Shown in pieces: positions 36,239-43,199 of a stretch of 64,000 nucleotides of DNA. The notes below the pieces were generated by a model that was not told where the DNA came from, made no database searches, and saw only the letters and a list, made by a program, of their open reading frames with translations. Position 1 is the stretch's first letter. Each line of letters opens with the position of its first letter. Source of the stretch: Gephyromycinifex aptenodytis (GTDB taxonomy: Bacteria; Actinomycetota; Actinomycetes; Actinomycetales; Dermatophilaceae); NCBI RefSeq assembly GCF_012277275.1, contig NZ_CP051155.1, positions 1,550,001 to 1,614,000 of the forward strand. The letters are read 5' to 3'. The position numbers were made by a program, and so were the translations under genes.

Positions 36239-36636
36239 CTTGTAGGACCAACGTTTTCGCTGGTCAGGTCTGCTTTTCGGTGGTCTCGCGACTCACCTCA
36301 CCTAGTCACTACTTGTCGTCATCTTTCGTAGGTTGTCGACTTATACCGGACTCAAAACGGACTCAAACCCGACCCGATCCACTAGATGACCTGCACGAAC
36401 AACACGCCCACTGACCCCAGAGGGTGACCCGAATGCCTGACATTGACGACGTAAGCGTGGGTCAACGGCTGGCAATCAGCCCAAACAGTGCACCTGCTGC
36501 GACTCATGCGCGAACGCCGCGCACTCAAGCGGAGCAGGCCGCCCGCGGTACGGGAAGTGCTGCTCTGGCGCGCTTAAGGTGAACACCGCGCCTAGCGCAG
36601 CCGGTTGCGCCGCGGGGTACACGCAGACTTGTACCC
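36239..36636. other. attL-proximal non-coding stretch of the element
   Basis: About 400 nt, lower in GC than the rest, with no convincing gene. It contains the double CGGACTCA integrase-type site (36347-36365). A 49-codon frame starts at ATG 36433 but its product lacks protein-like features. An overlapping frame without any start around 36447-36578 reads like a broken zinc ribbon (QCTCCDSC, then GRPRYGKCC). Confidence 0.6.
36347..36365 (+). repeat. Candidate integrase arm-type site 1 (near attL)
   Basis: CGGACTCAAAACGGACTCA, two CGGACTCA units 11 nt apart. The same 19-mer, with one or two changes, is found inside the xis gene and at the end of the integrase gene. Confidence 0.65.
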
Positions 36637-37104
36637 ATGACGATCAAGCAGAACCCGTACGGAGTCGGTTACAGCGGCGAGACGGTGGGCCAGTTCCCGG
36701 CGACGTGCATGTGCTGCCACTTCGAGTTCGCGTGGACCGGCCCAGCAGCGCGGCGGGACGAGCCGCATACCTGCCCGCCGTGCGAAGCGCACACTCGAGG
36801 GCCCCAACCGGAACGCGATCGGGAGCACGCCAAACGCGCAGTCGACCTCCTGCGGCGTGCTCGAGACATGGCTCGGAGCGCGAAGGCCGCCGAGAAATGG
36901 GCCCTCGACAAGGCGCGGGAAGCGGGCCGTCAAACAGCTGCAGCCCTCCAGAGTCGATCTCGCGCCCGGTTCATCCTGGACTGGGTGCGGGACCGCCACG
37001 TTACCGACGGCCGGTCCTGCGCGTGCGGCGTGCGCGGCTGCACAGTCGCCGGGGACTTCTCCGAGGCCTACGGCGCGGCCGGTCACTCGGATCTTCGGGA
37101 CTGA
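36637..37104 (+). CDS. Putative metal-binding protein of the element
   Basis: Protein of 155 residues. Seen: an N-terminal zinc-ribbon-like arrangement CMCCHFEFAW (Cys-x-Cys-Cys) and HTCPPCEAHTRG (Cys-x-x-Cys) with about 20 residues between, a Lys/Arg/Ala-rich helical centre, and a C-terminal Cys group SCACGVRGCTVAG. ATG at 36637 is followed by an ordinary actinobacterial codon pattern. It is the only plus-strand gene in the left part of the element, opposed to the remaining genes. The family is not recognised; small zinc-binding proteins are frequent in actinophage genomes. Confidence 0.68.
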   Translation: MTIKQNPYGVGYSGETVGQFPATCMCCHFEFAWTGPAARRDEPHTCPPCEAHTRGPQPERDREHAKRAVDLLRRARDMARSAKAAEKWALDKAREAGRQTAAALQSRSRARFILDWVRDRHVTDGRSCACGVRGCTVAGDFSEAYGAAGHSDLRD

Positions 37105-37145
37105 TCGACGCCCCACGCCCCCGCCCTACTCCGATCGTCAGGCGG

Positions 37146-37319
37146 TCACCCCTCGAGGTGCTCACGTATACGCGCGACGGCCAGGCCCACGGACGCGACG
37201 GGTGCGAGGACGACGGAGCACGGCACACACACAACCTGGCCCTCGTCATCGATTTCGAGGGCAGGGTCGTCGAGGGCCTCGTCGAGGCCGCCGCCGGCCT
37301 GGTCTTCGCGGAATGTCAT
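37146..37319 (-). CDS. Possible very small acidic protein
   Basis: Reading frame of 57 codons, MTFREDQAGGGLDEALDDPA at the start, then EIDDEGQVVCVPCSVVLAPV and AVARIREHLEG at the end. The Cys-x-x-Cys-Ser and amphipathic last helix look protein-like, and no better frame covers this stretch. The ribosome site is weak. It would be missed by length-based gene calling. It lies downstream of the PLD-like gene on the same strand. Confidence 0.42.
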   Translation of the reverse strand: MTFREDQAGGGLDEALDDPALEIDDEGQVVCVPCSVVLAPVASVGLAVARIREHLEG

Positions 37320-37511
37320 GTCTTAACGGTGGCCGACGAGGCGACAGTGTGGGTGCCCGGTCTGCGCGTCTGTGGACGAGCCACGCCCGCAGGCTGCCTG
37401 CGGTGCGGGAGACGCTGCCCTGGCGGTGGCCGGATGCCACGCGGGTGCCGCGACGGACCACTCGACCCACCAGCAAGCGCTGATGCCGTATTGCGATGCG
37501 TGGTGGGATTC

Positions 37512-38315
37512 CTACGTCGTCTCCTCGCGTTCAGACGGCTCGGCAGCGGCGGCACCTGACACATCCTCCCCCTCGGCGCCCGCCACCTCGACGAGGGGCT
37601 TAGCCGCCTCCCACATCTCTTCGTAGGCACCGCGCATCCCTTCAACGCCCTCGCTGGGCACGGGCATAAGGATCGTGGAACTCTTCTGCTTTCGGACCGT
37701 GTTCAGAGATGCCCCGATGGTCCAGACGGTTTTGTCCTCCGCCAGGATCACACGGTCGTGCATCCCAGAAGATGCGTAGCGCACTTCTGGCACATCCCTG
37801 AGGTCCTGCAGATAAGTGCCCAGCGCGGCCAGCTTCCTTCCGTCTTTGTCGCTGACGAGGATGCGGTTGAACGAGGTCCGCGTGAGCAGGTCGGTCAGGC
37901 CTTGCAGGTCCAGATAGGGGTCGACAATCATTCCCTTACCCATGCCCGCCAGCTCCCCTACGAGTTGCGCGTAGGCAAGAGGGTCTCCCGCTTCGAGAAT
38001 TACTGTCTGCACGCTGGTCGTCTCCATCTCGGCGTCACGAAGGAGGGCGTTCCCGAGCTCCGTCAAACTCAGCCTCCCTTCGTCGTTGTGTACCCACAGG
38101 AGCCGAACTAGGTGCTGTGCAGCGCCCTCCGACCTTCCCTCCATCGCGGACGTTACGACGCGGGCGAGCACCCTAACGTCGACGCCACCGATGCGTTCAG
38201 GAGAAGGATTCGCAAGCCAGAGCTCGAGTTCCTCCGCTGTGGGCGGGCATCCCCCGCGGTTTGCAGATGCGATAAAGGCAAGGGCACGATGCTGGCGCTC
38301 CGACAGGACATCCAT
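37512..38315 (-). CDS. Winged-helix plus PLD-like single-HD protein, candidate cargo/defence gene
   Basis: Protein of 267 residues, unassigned. Seen: residues 1-95 contain LSERQHRALAFIASANRGG and PTAEELELWL, a LexA-like winged helix, with a second helical part TELGNALLRDAE. Residues about 120-220 alternate strand and helix: GMIVDPYLDLQGLTDLL, FNRILVSDKDGRKL, then MHDRVILAEDKTVWTIGASLN, which resembles the second half of a phospholipase-D motif (His186-Asp187 with Lys195 and Gly201-Ser203-Asn205). A full HKD is not present, so activity is uncertain. A flexible acidic tail ends the protein. GC is lower than the neighbours. It sits alone at the attL end of the element, the usual cargo position in satellites. 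AAGG precedes the ATG at 38315. Confidence 0.8.
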   Translation of the reverse strand: MDVLSERQHRALAFIASANRGGCPPTAEELELWLANPSPERIGGVDVRVLARVVTSAMEGRSEGAAQHLVRLLWVHNDEGRLSLTELGNALLRDAEMETTSVQTVILEAGDPLAYAQLVGELAGMGKGMIVDPYLDLQGLTDLLTRTSFNRILVSDKDGRKLAALGTYLQDLRDVPEVRYASSGMHDRVILAEDKTVWTIGASLNTVRKQKSSTILMPVPSEGVEGMRGAYEEMWEAAKPLVEVAGAEGEDVSGAAAAEPSEREETT

Positions 38316-38405
38316 GCGAATAACCTTGCCAGAGAATCGGCCTGACAGATGCGAGTCCGCGCGAAGGTCCCTCCGGCGGTGATAGCGGCACCCGGCAGGG
38401 GCGGT

Positions 38406-38651
38406 TCATGGACGGCGCAGTAGCGCGGCGGCGTGGGCGACGGCGGCGCGCAGGGCGGCGTCGTCGTCGGTCTCGGTGGTGGCTTCGAGGATTTGCTCGA
38501 GCACGTCTGCGGCGTCGACGCGGGCGGCTTCGGCTAGGGCCGCCTCGCGGACGGTTCGGGCCGCTGTGGTGCCGCGGCGGGCGGCGAGCGCGCGGATCGT
38601 GTCGAGTTCGTCTGTTGCGAGGTGGGCTGTGACGCGGTGGGTGCGGGTCAT
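38406..38651 (-). CDS. Small Arc/ribbon-helix-helix-like protein
   Basis: Protein of 81 residues. Seen: an initial strand VTAHLATDELDTIRALAARR followed by an Ala-rich helix TTAARTVREAALAEAARVDA, resembling the strand-helix-helix of MetJ/Arc regulators in which a short beta strand precedes two helices, then a helical Ala-rich tail ending ALLRRP. ATG at 38651 has GAGGAAA 9 nt upstream. It could be a DNA-binding regulator of the element or an antitoxin-like protein; no toxin gene partner is visible in the correct position. The upstream frame of 37 codons that overlaps its start (ATGA) is doubtful. Confidence 0.65.
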   Translation of the reverse strand: MTRTHRVTAHLATDELDTIRALAARRGTTAARTVREAALAEAARVDAADVLEQILEATTETDDDAALRAAVAHAAALLRRP

Positions 38652-38800
38652 GTGGTGGTTTTCCTCGGCGGTTCGGGAGGGGTGGTGCCCGGCCCGGGCC
38701 CACGGATGGACCTGGGCAGGACTGGCGCCCCTGGGGCGCCGTCGCGGATCGCGGCGCCCATGACGGATGGGTGACCCCGACGCGCCCGCGACGTCTGGGG

Positions 38801-39319
38801 TTAGTCGGCGCGGACGGCGCGGCCGCGGGCCACAAGCGCGTCGACGTCTTGGCGGCGGGCGCGGATCGTGTCGCCCGGCCCGAACGTGTTGCCGTTGAGG
38901 TCGGCGAGGTGGACGCCGTCGCCGAGCGTGACCGTCGTCACGTTCGCGGCGGTTTCGTCGTGCGCTACGAGGGTCACCGGCGTCATGCCGGCGCGGGGGC
39001 GGTGGACGTCGTCGCCAATCGCCGCGGATGCGTCGTGCGCTGCGATGAGCGCTTGTCCGCGGAGGTATTTGGGTCGGTCGCGGCCGTCGAGGATCGCGCC
39101 GGTCGGGGTGCACGGCAGTGCCTTCAACTGTTGGGCGCACAGGTGGCGGGCGGTCGCGAACGAGCAGTGGACCAGGTCGCCTCCCATGACGACGCCGCCG
39201 GCGGCGTTCCGGGCAACGACTTTCCGGCGGTCGGCGATGACGCGCACGTAGGTTTGCGGGCCGAGGTTGAAGTCGCGCACCACGGGCGGGGTGTCGTTTC
39301 GGGTTTCGGTGGTCGTCAT
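38801..39319 (-). CDS. Element protein of unknown function
   Basis: Protein of 172 residues, not recognised. Seen: opening MTTTETRNDTPPVVRDFNLG, then strand-rich TYVRVIADRRKVVARNAAGG, an AATA segment FATARHLCAQQLKALPCTP, and an OB- or beta-rich C-terminus VTLGDGVHLADLNGNTFGPG. The start ATG at 39319 is chosen over the ATG two codons upstream because GGAGG lies 7 nt before it. It is the first gene after the control region at 39411-39507 in the leftward run. Its regular codon use and strong ribosome site support a real gene. Confidence 0.72.
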   Translation of the reverse strand: MTTTETRNDTPPVVRDFNLGPQTYVRVIADRRKVVARNAAGGVVMGGDLVHCSFATARHLCAQQLKALPCTPTGAILDGRDRPKYLRGQALIAAHDASAAIGDDVHRPRAGMTPVTLVAHDETAANVTTVTLGDGVHLADLNGNTFGPGDTIRARRQDVDALVARGRAVRAD

Positions 39320-39410
39320 CTGCATTCCTCCTGTGTCGGTATCGCCATTTTCCGGTGTTGTTTCGCTGGGTTGGGGGATGTTGTGGGTGTCGGGCGCAAC
39401 CCCTTAGGCG

Positions 39411-39507
39411 GGTGATGTTTGTCACGACTACCTGCCGGGTGGGTGGTGCGCGTCACACGTAATAGGGGGTTTCACGTACACCCATCCGTAATGTGACGTG
39501 TGTCACA
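39411..39507. promoter_or_regulatory. Cluster of GTGAC/GTCAC inverted repeats
   Basis: Contains GTGATGTTTGTCAC (39412-39425), CGTCACACG around 39450, TTTCACGTAC around 39470 and TGTGACGTGTGTCACA (39492-39507). The half-site GTGACA/TGTCAC also occurs three times in the xis/regulator intergenic region, suggesting one element-encoded regulator for both places. Confidence 0.55.
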
Positions 39508-39655
39508 GGTTGCCGCCGTTGGCCCACCGGTCGAGCCGTTCCTCGCGTTCGCGGCCGAGCCGAGCCTCACGGAGTAAGCGCGCTTCGCGTTCAAGCTCGG
39601 ATCGCGTCATGCGTGCGGTGCGGGCGGTCGCCGGGCGTGGATTGCTGTCGGTCAT
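39503..39655 (-). CDS. Very small Arg/Glu-rich protein
   Basis: A 50-codon gene. Seen: MTDSNPRPATARTARMTRSE then a charged helix of alternating Arg and Glu (LLREARLGREREERLDRW). AAGGAG lies 6 nt before the ATG at 39655, which is as strong as for its neighbours, and it follows the upstream gene by 10 nt. The charged helix suggests a coiled coil or nucleic-acid-binding micro-protein. Its end overlaps the TGTGAC palindrome. Confidence 0.68.
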   Translation of the reverse strand: MTDSNPRPATARTARMTRSELEREARLLREARLGREREERLDRWANGGNL

Positions 39656-39665
39656 GGGTGGCTCC

Positions 39666-39914
39666 TTAAAAGCGCATGTTGAACAGTGTTGGGGCGGTAA
39701 CGGTTTGGGCTTCGCGGATGGCTGCGGCGTGCGCCGCCTCGAGGCGGGCGGGGAGCGCGCAACGGCCCCGCCGGTGGTCCTCATCGACCGCCACGCCGCC
39801 GTGCACCTCGACGCGGTCGCGGCAGTGCTGACACGGGCGGGTCGCGGGCGCTGGTGTTGAGGCCGCGCCGTCGGGCGTGGTGAGGGCTGCGAGCGCAGCG
39901 GCACGGCCACTCAT
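39666..39914 (-). CDS. Small putative zinc-finger protein
   Basis: Protein of 82 residues. Seen: PATRPCQHCRDRVEVHGGVA with Cys-x-x-Cys and a later Cys in RGRCALPARLEAAHAAA, consistent with one small zinc site. The start overlaps the stop of the 257-residue HTH gene by 4 nt (ATGA), so it is translated from the same message. Function not known; such proteins are frequent in actinobacteriophage-derived elements. Confidence 0.68.
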   Translation of the reverse strand: MSGRAAALAALTTPDGAASTPAPATRPCQHCRDRVEVHGGVAVDEDHRRGRCALPARLEAAHAAAIREAQTVTAPTLFNMRF

Positions 39915-40684
39915 TCGACCACCTCCGCGTCGAGGATCGGGTCGCCGTGCCGGTCGATGTCCGGCAGCCGCGGGTCTTTGATCTGAGCGCCGTCCTCGTC
40001 GACGACGGGCGACCCGTCGGCGCGCACGACCCGCTCACCCTCAAAAACGGGGACCAGCGGCCCGTCGACCGGGAGCGGCCGCCCTTCGACGGGCTGCGGG
40101 CGCGGCATGTCCGTCCAGACGATGAATAGCCGCTCACCGTCGCCGCTGCCGTCGGCGGGTTCGGTGGTGAGGCGCCGGTCGGCGATCAGGGCGGACTGTG
40201 CGCGGACGAGGTCGCCGGTGCGCATGGCGCCCTCGGCGAGCTCGGCACGGCGCAGCAGGTCGCGCAGCTGCTCGTCCCTGGCCACCGCCCGCATTCCGGC
40301 GACGCTCGCCTCGTCCGCTAGGTGCTCGGGGGCGACGGCCGCGACGGCGGCCGACAGCCGCCGGTGCAACTCGACCCGAGACAGGACGCCTTGGGCGACC
40401 TCGTCGAGTTGGGCTGCGAGCTGCTCGACGACGTCACGGCGAGCTTCGGCGACTTTGGCGGCGGCGGCAGCGCTGGCGACGGCCGTCCGCTGACGGGCTG
40501 GTCCCTCGACGTCGATGCCCGCGGCTCGCAACGCGCGGCCGACAGTGGCGCGCGGAATCCCGGTGGCTTTGACTGCGGCCGGGATTCCTTCTGCCTGTGC
40601 GATTCTCACGGCTTCGGCGCGCTGCTCGTCGGTCCACTTTGCGGGGCGACCCCGCCGCCGTTCTGATTTTTCGGCCCGTCTCAT
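39911..40684 (-). CDS. HTH protein, candidate small-terminase-like or regulator
   Basis: Protein of 257 residues. Seen: a strongly basic N-terminus GRPAKWTDEQRAEAVRIAQA with an HTH through GIPAAVKATGIPRATVGRAL (residues about 12-55), then a long helical region of Ala/Arg/Glu, and a negatively charged C-terminus ending DAEVVE. HTH followed by helices and an acidic tail is the layout of phage small terminase subunits, and phage packaging-related genes of satellites lie in this position after the replication genes. Equally it may be a partition or replication regulator. The start overlaps the 73-residue gene by 4 nt (ATGA). A structure prediction would separate the options. Confidence 0.72.
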   Translation of the reverse strand: MRRAEKSERRRGRPAKWTDEQRAEAVRIAQAEGIPAAVKATGIPRATVGRALRAAGIDVEGPARQRTAVASAAAAAKVAEARRDVVEQLAAQLDEVAQGVLSRVELHRRLSAAVAAVAPEHLADEASVAGMRAVARDEQLRDLLRRAELAEGAMRTGDLVRAQSALIADRRLTTEPADGSGDGERLFIVWTDMPRPQPVEGRPLPVDGPLVPVFEGERVVRADGSPVVDEDGAQIKDPRLPDIDRHGDPILDAEVVE

Positions 40685-40902
40685 TTCGGGCTGTCCGAAA
40701 CTCGGGTGTGGGCGCGTCGGGTGGCGTCGAGGGCGCCGGTGATGAATTGGTCGCGGTCGGGGGCGCGGAGGCGTTCTGCGATTTGGCGGGCGGCTTCGAG
40801 GGTTTCGGTGGCGAGGCGGTCGGGGTCGGCGGTGACGTCGAGCGTGAGGTGTAGTCGTCCGTCGTTGTGGCGGTCGAGGCGCGCGGTGGCTGTGGGGGTC
40901 AT
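40681..40902 (-). CDS. Small protein of unknown function
   Basis: Protein of 73 residues. Seen: a strand-turn-strand start ATARLDRHNDGRLHLTLDVT, then a helix DRLATETLEAARQIAERLRA and a final DQFITGALDATRRAHTRV. AAGGAG lies 9 nt before ATG 40902. It overlaps both neighbours by 4 nt, so it is part of a tightly coupled message. Not recognised. Confidence 0.68.
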   Translation of the reverse strand: MTPTATARLDRHNDGRLHLTLDVTADPDRLATETLEAARQIAERLRAPDRDQFITGALDATRRAHTRVSDSPK

Positions 40903-41111
40903 TGCGGGTGGCTCCTTCGTCGGGCTGCGGCGCGGATGAGGGCGACGCCGGTACGTGTTAGAGGGGCGGGGTCGGCGGGGGGTGGCGTGCCGGCGAGCGC
41001 TTCTGAGCGGCACCATTGGCAGGTCCCTGAGGCCGTCAGTGGTTCGTCGCCGTGAAGTTCGCAGATGGGGGGTCGGGGCGCCGGGCGGGGCCCAGGATGG
41101 GTCGTCGTCAT
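40899..41111 (-). CDS. Small Cys-containing protein
   Basis: Protein of 70 residues. Seen: ICELHGDEPLTASGTCQWCR with three Cys and a His arranged like a zinc knuckle, preceded by a Pro-rich N-terminus, and a basic end. The ATG at 41111 lies directly after the iteron cluster with GAGGCGAGA upstream. Its stop overlaps the next gene by 4 nt. It might bind DNA near the repeats; this is inference from position. Confidence 0.6.
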   Translation of the reverse strand: MTTTHPGPRPAPRPPICELHGDEPLTASGTCQWCRSEALAGTPPPADPAPLTRTGVALIRAAARRRSHPQ

Positions 41112-41141
41112 CGCCTGTCTCGCCTCTCAACTGCCACTCTC

Positions 41142-41271
41142 ACTCCCACGCCCCTTATAGGGGCGTGGGAGTAGTGGGAGTCAATCGTGGGAGTAGTGGG
41201 AAAGATGCAGGGCAGGAGCCTGGGAGTAGCGTGGGAGTAGTGGGAGTGGCGTGGGAATCTCGTGGGAGTAG
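41142..41271. repeat. Iteron cluster with a central palindrome, candidate replication origin
   Basis: GTGGGAGTAG occurs exactly at 41165, 41187, 41231 and 41262, and as near-copies at 41220, 41240, 41251 and 41174. A perfect inverted repeat ACTCCCACGCCCC-TTATA-GGGGCGTGGGAGT spans 41142-41172. It lies directly downstream of the AAA helicase gene. Repeats next to a replication gene are the hallmark of an origin. Confidence 0.72.
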
Positions 41272-42396
41272 TCACTCCGTCCGCCCCTCGCCTCGCAGGC
41301 GCACACGGTTCGAGCGGCCGTCCTTGTACCCCTCAACTACGCCCCGCGCCTTAAGCGCCTTGAGCGCGCGATAGAACGACGACGAAGGGACGGCTGCCGC
41401 GGCCTCAAGTTGCGCCGTCGTCGGGTCGGCGACGCCTGCCCGGTCCATGAGCACCGACACGATCGCGGTTTCTGCAGGACCTCCTACTGTCACTCCAGAC
41501 GGACGCTCCGCCCGGACAAGCACGATGGATTCGCCGACGGGCTGCGGGCGCAGTAGGTACCGGGCGCCGTCGGGGCCGTCCTTCATCTTTGCGTTCACGA
41601 GGTCGACTGCTTGGGCGTCGTCGTCCCGCCGGGTCGCCCAGACGATGTCTGCGTCGTCCTCGATGCCCGAGAATCCGCGGGTGTCGCGGTCGGATTTGTC
41701 GGTGTGGCTTAGCACGAGCACCGACCCGTGGTCGGTGGCGCGGCGGATGGCGTCGACGTTGTCGATGACCGCTGCCATATCCGAACCGTTGCCGTCTGCG
41801 CGCCCCGACATGCGTCGCAGCGTGTCGAGGACCACCAGGCCATACCGCCCCCCACGCACGACGTCCAGGAGCACACTCATCTCGGCGCCCGTGAACAGGT
41901 CCACAGCCCGCGGCAGCACCGTGAAAGCGCCTGGGAGCATGGTCACGCCGTGGTGCTCTTGCCAGGCCTGCACGCGAGCCTGCAGCCCGTACGCCCCTTC
42001 GCCTGCCACGTACAACACGCGGCATTGTTCGGCGTCCCTGCGCTGCCAGGGCACACCTGCAGCCAGGCACATCGCCCAATCCAGCGCCACGAATGACTTG
42101 AACGTCGAGTCCCGGCCGCGCAGTACCGCGTAGCAGTGCCGGGCCAGAACCCCCTCGATTAGGGGCTCTGGGTGTGGCAGTTCGTCGAGGTCGGCGATGT
42201 CTAGGAGGTCGGCAAGCAGCGTCGACGCGGCGGCAGCCTCGGCTGCGATGCGGCGACGCGCCTCGGTTCGCACCCGCTGGCGGCGCGTTTCCTGGGAGAC
42301 CTCTCGCTCGAACGCGAGGGCTGCCTCTACCTGCTCGTCGGGGTCCACCGGCGGGTGGACCCAATGGCCCCCGCCAGGGTCGTCGTACTCGGTCAC
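41272..42396 (-). CDS. RepA-type AAA ATPase (replicative helicase-like)
   Basis: RecA-fold ATPase of 374 residues, hexameric RepA helicase type (AAA_25). Seen: a modified Walker A VLRGRDSTFKSFVALDWA with Lys100 (GRDSTFKS, typical of phage and plasmid RepA helicases in place of GxxGxGKS), CRVLYVAGEGAYGL, Walker B RYGLVVLDT with Asp191, and VLSHTDKSDRDTRGFSG. A C-terminal winged-helix-like part PTTAQLEAAAAVPSSSFYRA (about 330-374) could bind DNA. GTG at 42396 has GGGGAG upstream and overlaps the preceding stop (GTGA). It probably loads or moves at the iterons just downstream. No primase domain is visible in it. Confidence 0.88.
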   Translation of the reverse strand: MTEYDDPGGGHWVHPPVDPDEQVEAALAFEREVSQETRRQRVRTEARRRIAAEAAAASTLLADLLDIADLDELPHPEPLIEGVLARHCYAVLRGRDSTFKSFVALDWAMCLAAGVPWQRRDAEQCRVLYVAGEGAYGLQARVQAWQEHHGVTMLPGAFTVLPRAVDLFTGAEMSVLLDVVRGGRYGLVVLDTLRRMSGRADGNGSDMAAVIDNVDAIRRATDHGSVLVLSHTDKSDRDTRGFSGIEDDADIVWATRRDDDAQAVDLVNAKMKDGPDGARYLLRPQPVGESIVLVRAERPSGVTVGGPAETAIVSVLMDRAGVADPTTAQLEAAAAVPSSSFYRALKALKARGVVEGYKDGRSNRVRLRGEGRTE

Positions 42397-42680
42397 GAGG
42401 GCTCCCCAATCAGTGATGGTTGCGCGGTGCTGCGGCCCGCTGACCGCGACGGCCGGGGTGGCCCTTCGTGCGGGTGGACGCGGGCGCCGACGATCGCCGC
42501 CGCCGCTTCGATGTCCGCGGCGCGCCGAGCCAGGACGAGCAGCCCGCGAGCGTTTGGGCGTGGCGTCACGGGTATGCCGAAACGGCGCAGCACCCCGGCC
42601 CGGCAGCCCCGGACGAGCAGCCACGTCGGGCTCATTTTGTACACGTGCCACCACCACGCGCGGCGCGGCTGGCCAGTCAC
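42393..42680 (-). CDS. Small protein before the RepA-type ATPase
   Basis: Protein of 95 residues. Seen: VTGQPRRAWWWHVYKMSPTW, LLVRGCRAGVLRRFGIPVTP and NARGLLVLARRAADIEAAAA, an aromatic and Arg-rich composition suggesting nucleic-acid contact. GTG at 42680 overlaps the preceding stop by 4 nt, and its own stop overlaps the RepA gene start. No family recognised. Confidence 0.65.
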   Translation of the reverse strand: MTGQPRRAWWWHVYKMSPTWLLVRGCRAGVLRRFGIPVTPRPNARGLLVLARRAADIEAAAAIVGARVHPHEGPPRPSRSAGRSTAQPSLIGEPS

Positions 42681-42958
42681 GACGCCCCCTCGACGACCGC
42701 CCGCAAACGGTGCACCCAACCTGCGAGCGCGGCCGCGTTGCGGTGGTCCGACAAGTCGGCACAGGCGGCCCAGGCGAGCCGCGGAGCGACGCGGCCCAGC
42801 GCTTCAGCGACGCTGGGGGTCCACGGCGAATCGTGATCGACTTCGAGCTCGACGAGGGCACCAGCGGGCAGTAGCAGGGCGTTCTCGAGGCGTTGGACGG
42901 CTGCGCGCGCCGTCACGCCGCGCAGGTCGATGCGGGCGCGACCAGCGGCGCCCGTCAC
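42677..42958 (-). CDS. Small protein of the replication operon
   Basis: Protein of 93 residues. Seen: VTGAAGRARIDLRGVTARAA, QRLENALLLPAGALVELEVD and a helical end. GTG at 42958 overlaps the 59-residue gene by 4 nt (GTGA) and its stop overlaps the next gene by 4 nt. The alternation of strand and helix suggests a small folded domain. Function unknown. Confidence 0.65.
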   Translation of the reverse strand: MTGAAGRARIDLRGVTARAAVQRLENALLLPAGALVELEVDHDSPWTPSVAEALGRVAPRLAWAACADLSDHRNAAALAGWVHRLRAVVEGAS

Positions 42959-43134
42959 CGCACCACCTCCGGGTCCTCGGCTGCGCGGAGACGCGAGACC
43001 TCGAGGCCCAATTCGTACGACCAGCGGGCCAGCTCGTCGGACGTGCGCGGCCACCGGTGCGGGCTGTTGAGCGCGTCCCGGTCGGGGCCTAGCGACTGTC
43101 GGTGGTGGAGGGTAGAATCGCTTTCGTTCACCAT
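42955..43134 (-). CDS. Very small protein, first gene of the replication operon
   Basis: A 59-residue gene, easily missed by length filters. Seen: MVNESDSTLHHRQSLGPDRD, then RWPRTSDELARWSYELGLEV and SRLRAAEDPEVVR. AAGGAA lies 5 nt before the ATG at 43134 and the stop overlaps the next GTG. The helix DELARWSYELGLEVSRLRA looks stable. It follows a strong hairpin. Confidence 0.68.
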   Translation of the reverse strand: MVNESDSTLHHRQSLGPDRDALNSPHRWPRTSDELARWSYELGLEVSRLRAAEDPEVVR

Positions 43135-43144
43135 TGCGTTCCTT

Positions 43145-43177
43145 AACGGCCTCGCTCCTCGCCGGAGCGGGGCCGTT
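43145..43177 (-). terminator. Hairpin between xis and the replication operon
   Basis: A 14-bp stem with one G-T pair (AACGGCCTCGCTCC and GGAGCGGGGCCGTT) and a 5-nt loop lies 11 nt before the first small gene. No T-run. It may attenuate readthrough from xis into the replication genes. Confidence 0.5.
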
Positions 43178-43199
43178 CCATGTCTAGGGGGCAGGGGGG

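Noticed and set aside
36579-37559. Long plus-strand frame covering the 155-residue gene and the region to 37559
   Set aside because: Composition is Arg/Pro-rich, it overlaps the better-supported frame at 36637-37104, and no ribosome site is present.
38648-38761. A 37-codon Pro-rich minus-strand frame whose stop overlaps the RHH-like gene start
   Set aside because: No ribosome site and low-complexity product; the 4-nt overlap alone is not enough.
38406-39425. A 339-codon minus-strand frame containing the RHH-like gene at its end
   Set aside because: Only the last 81 codons look like a protein and have a ribosome site; the upstream part is a shadow of the 172-residue gene.
41165-41271. CRISPR-like repeat array
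   Set aside because: Repeat unit is only 10 bp, spacing irregular (9-44 bp), no spacers of constant length and no cas genes. Iterons fit better.
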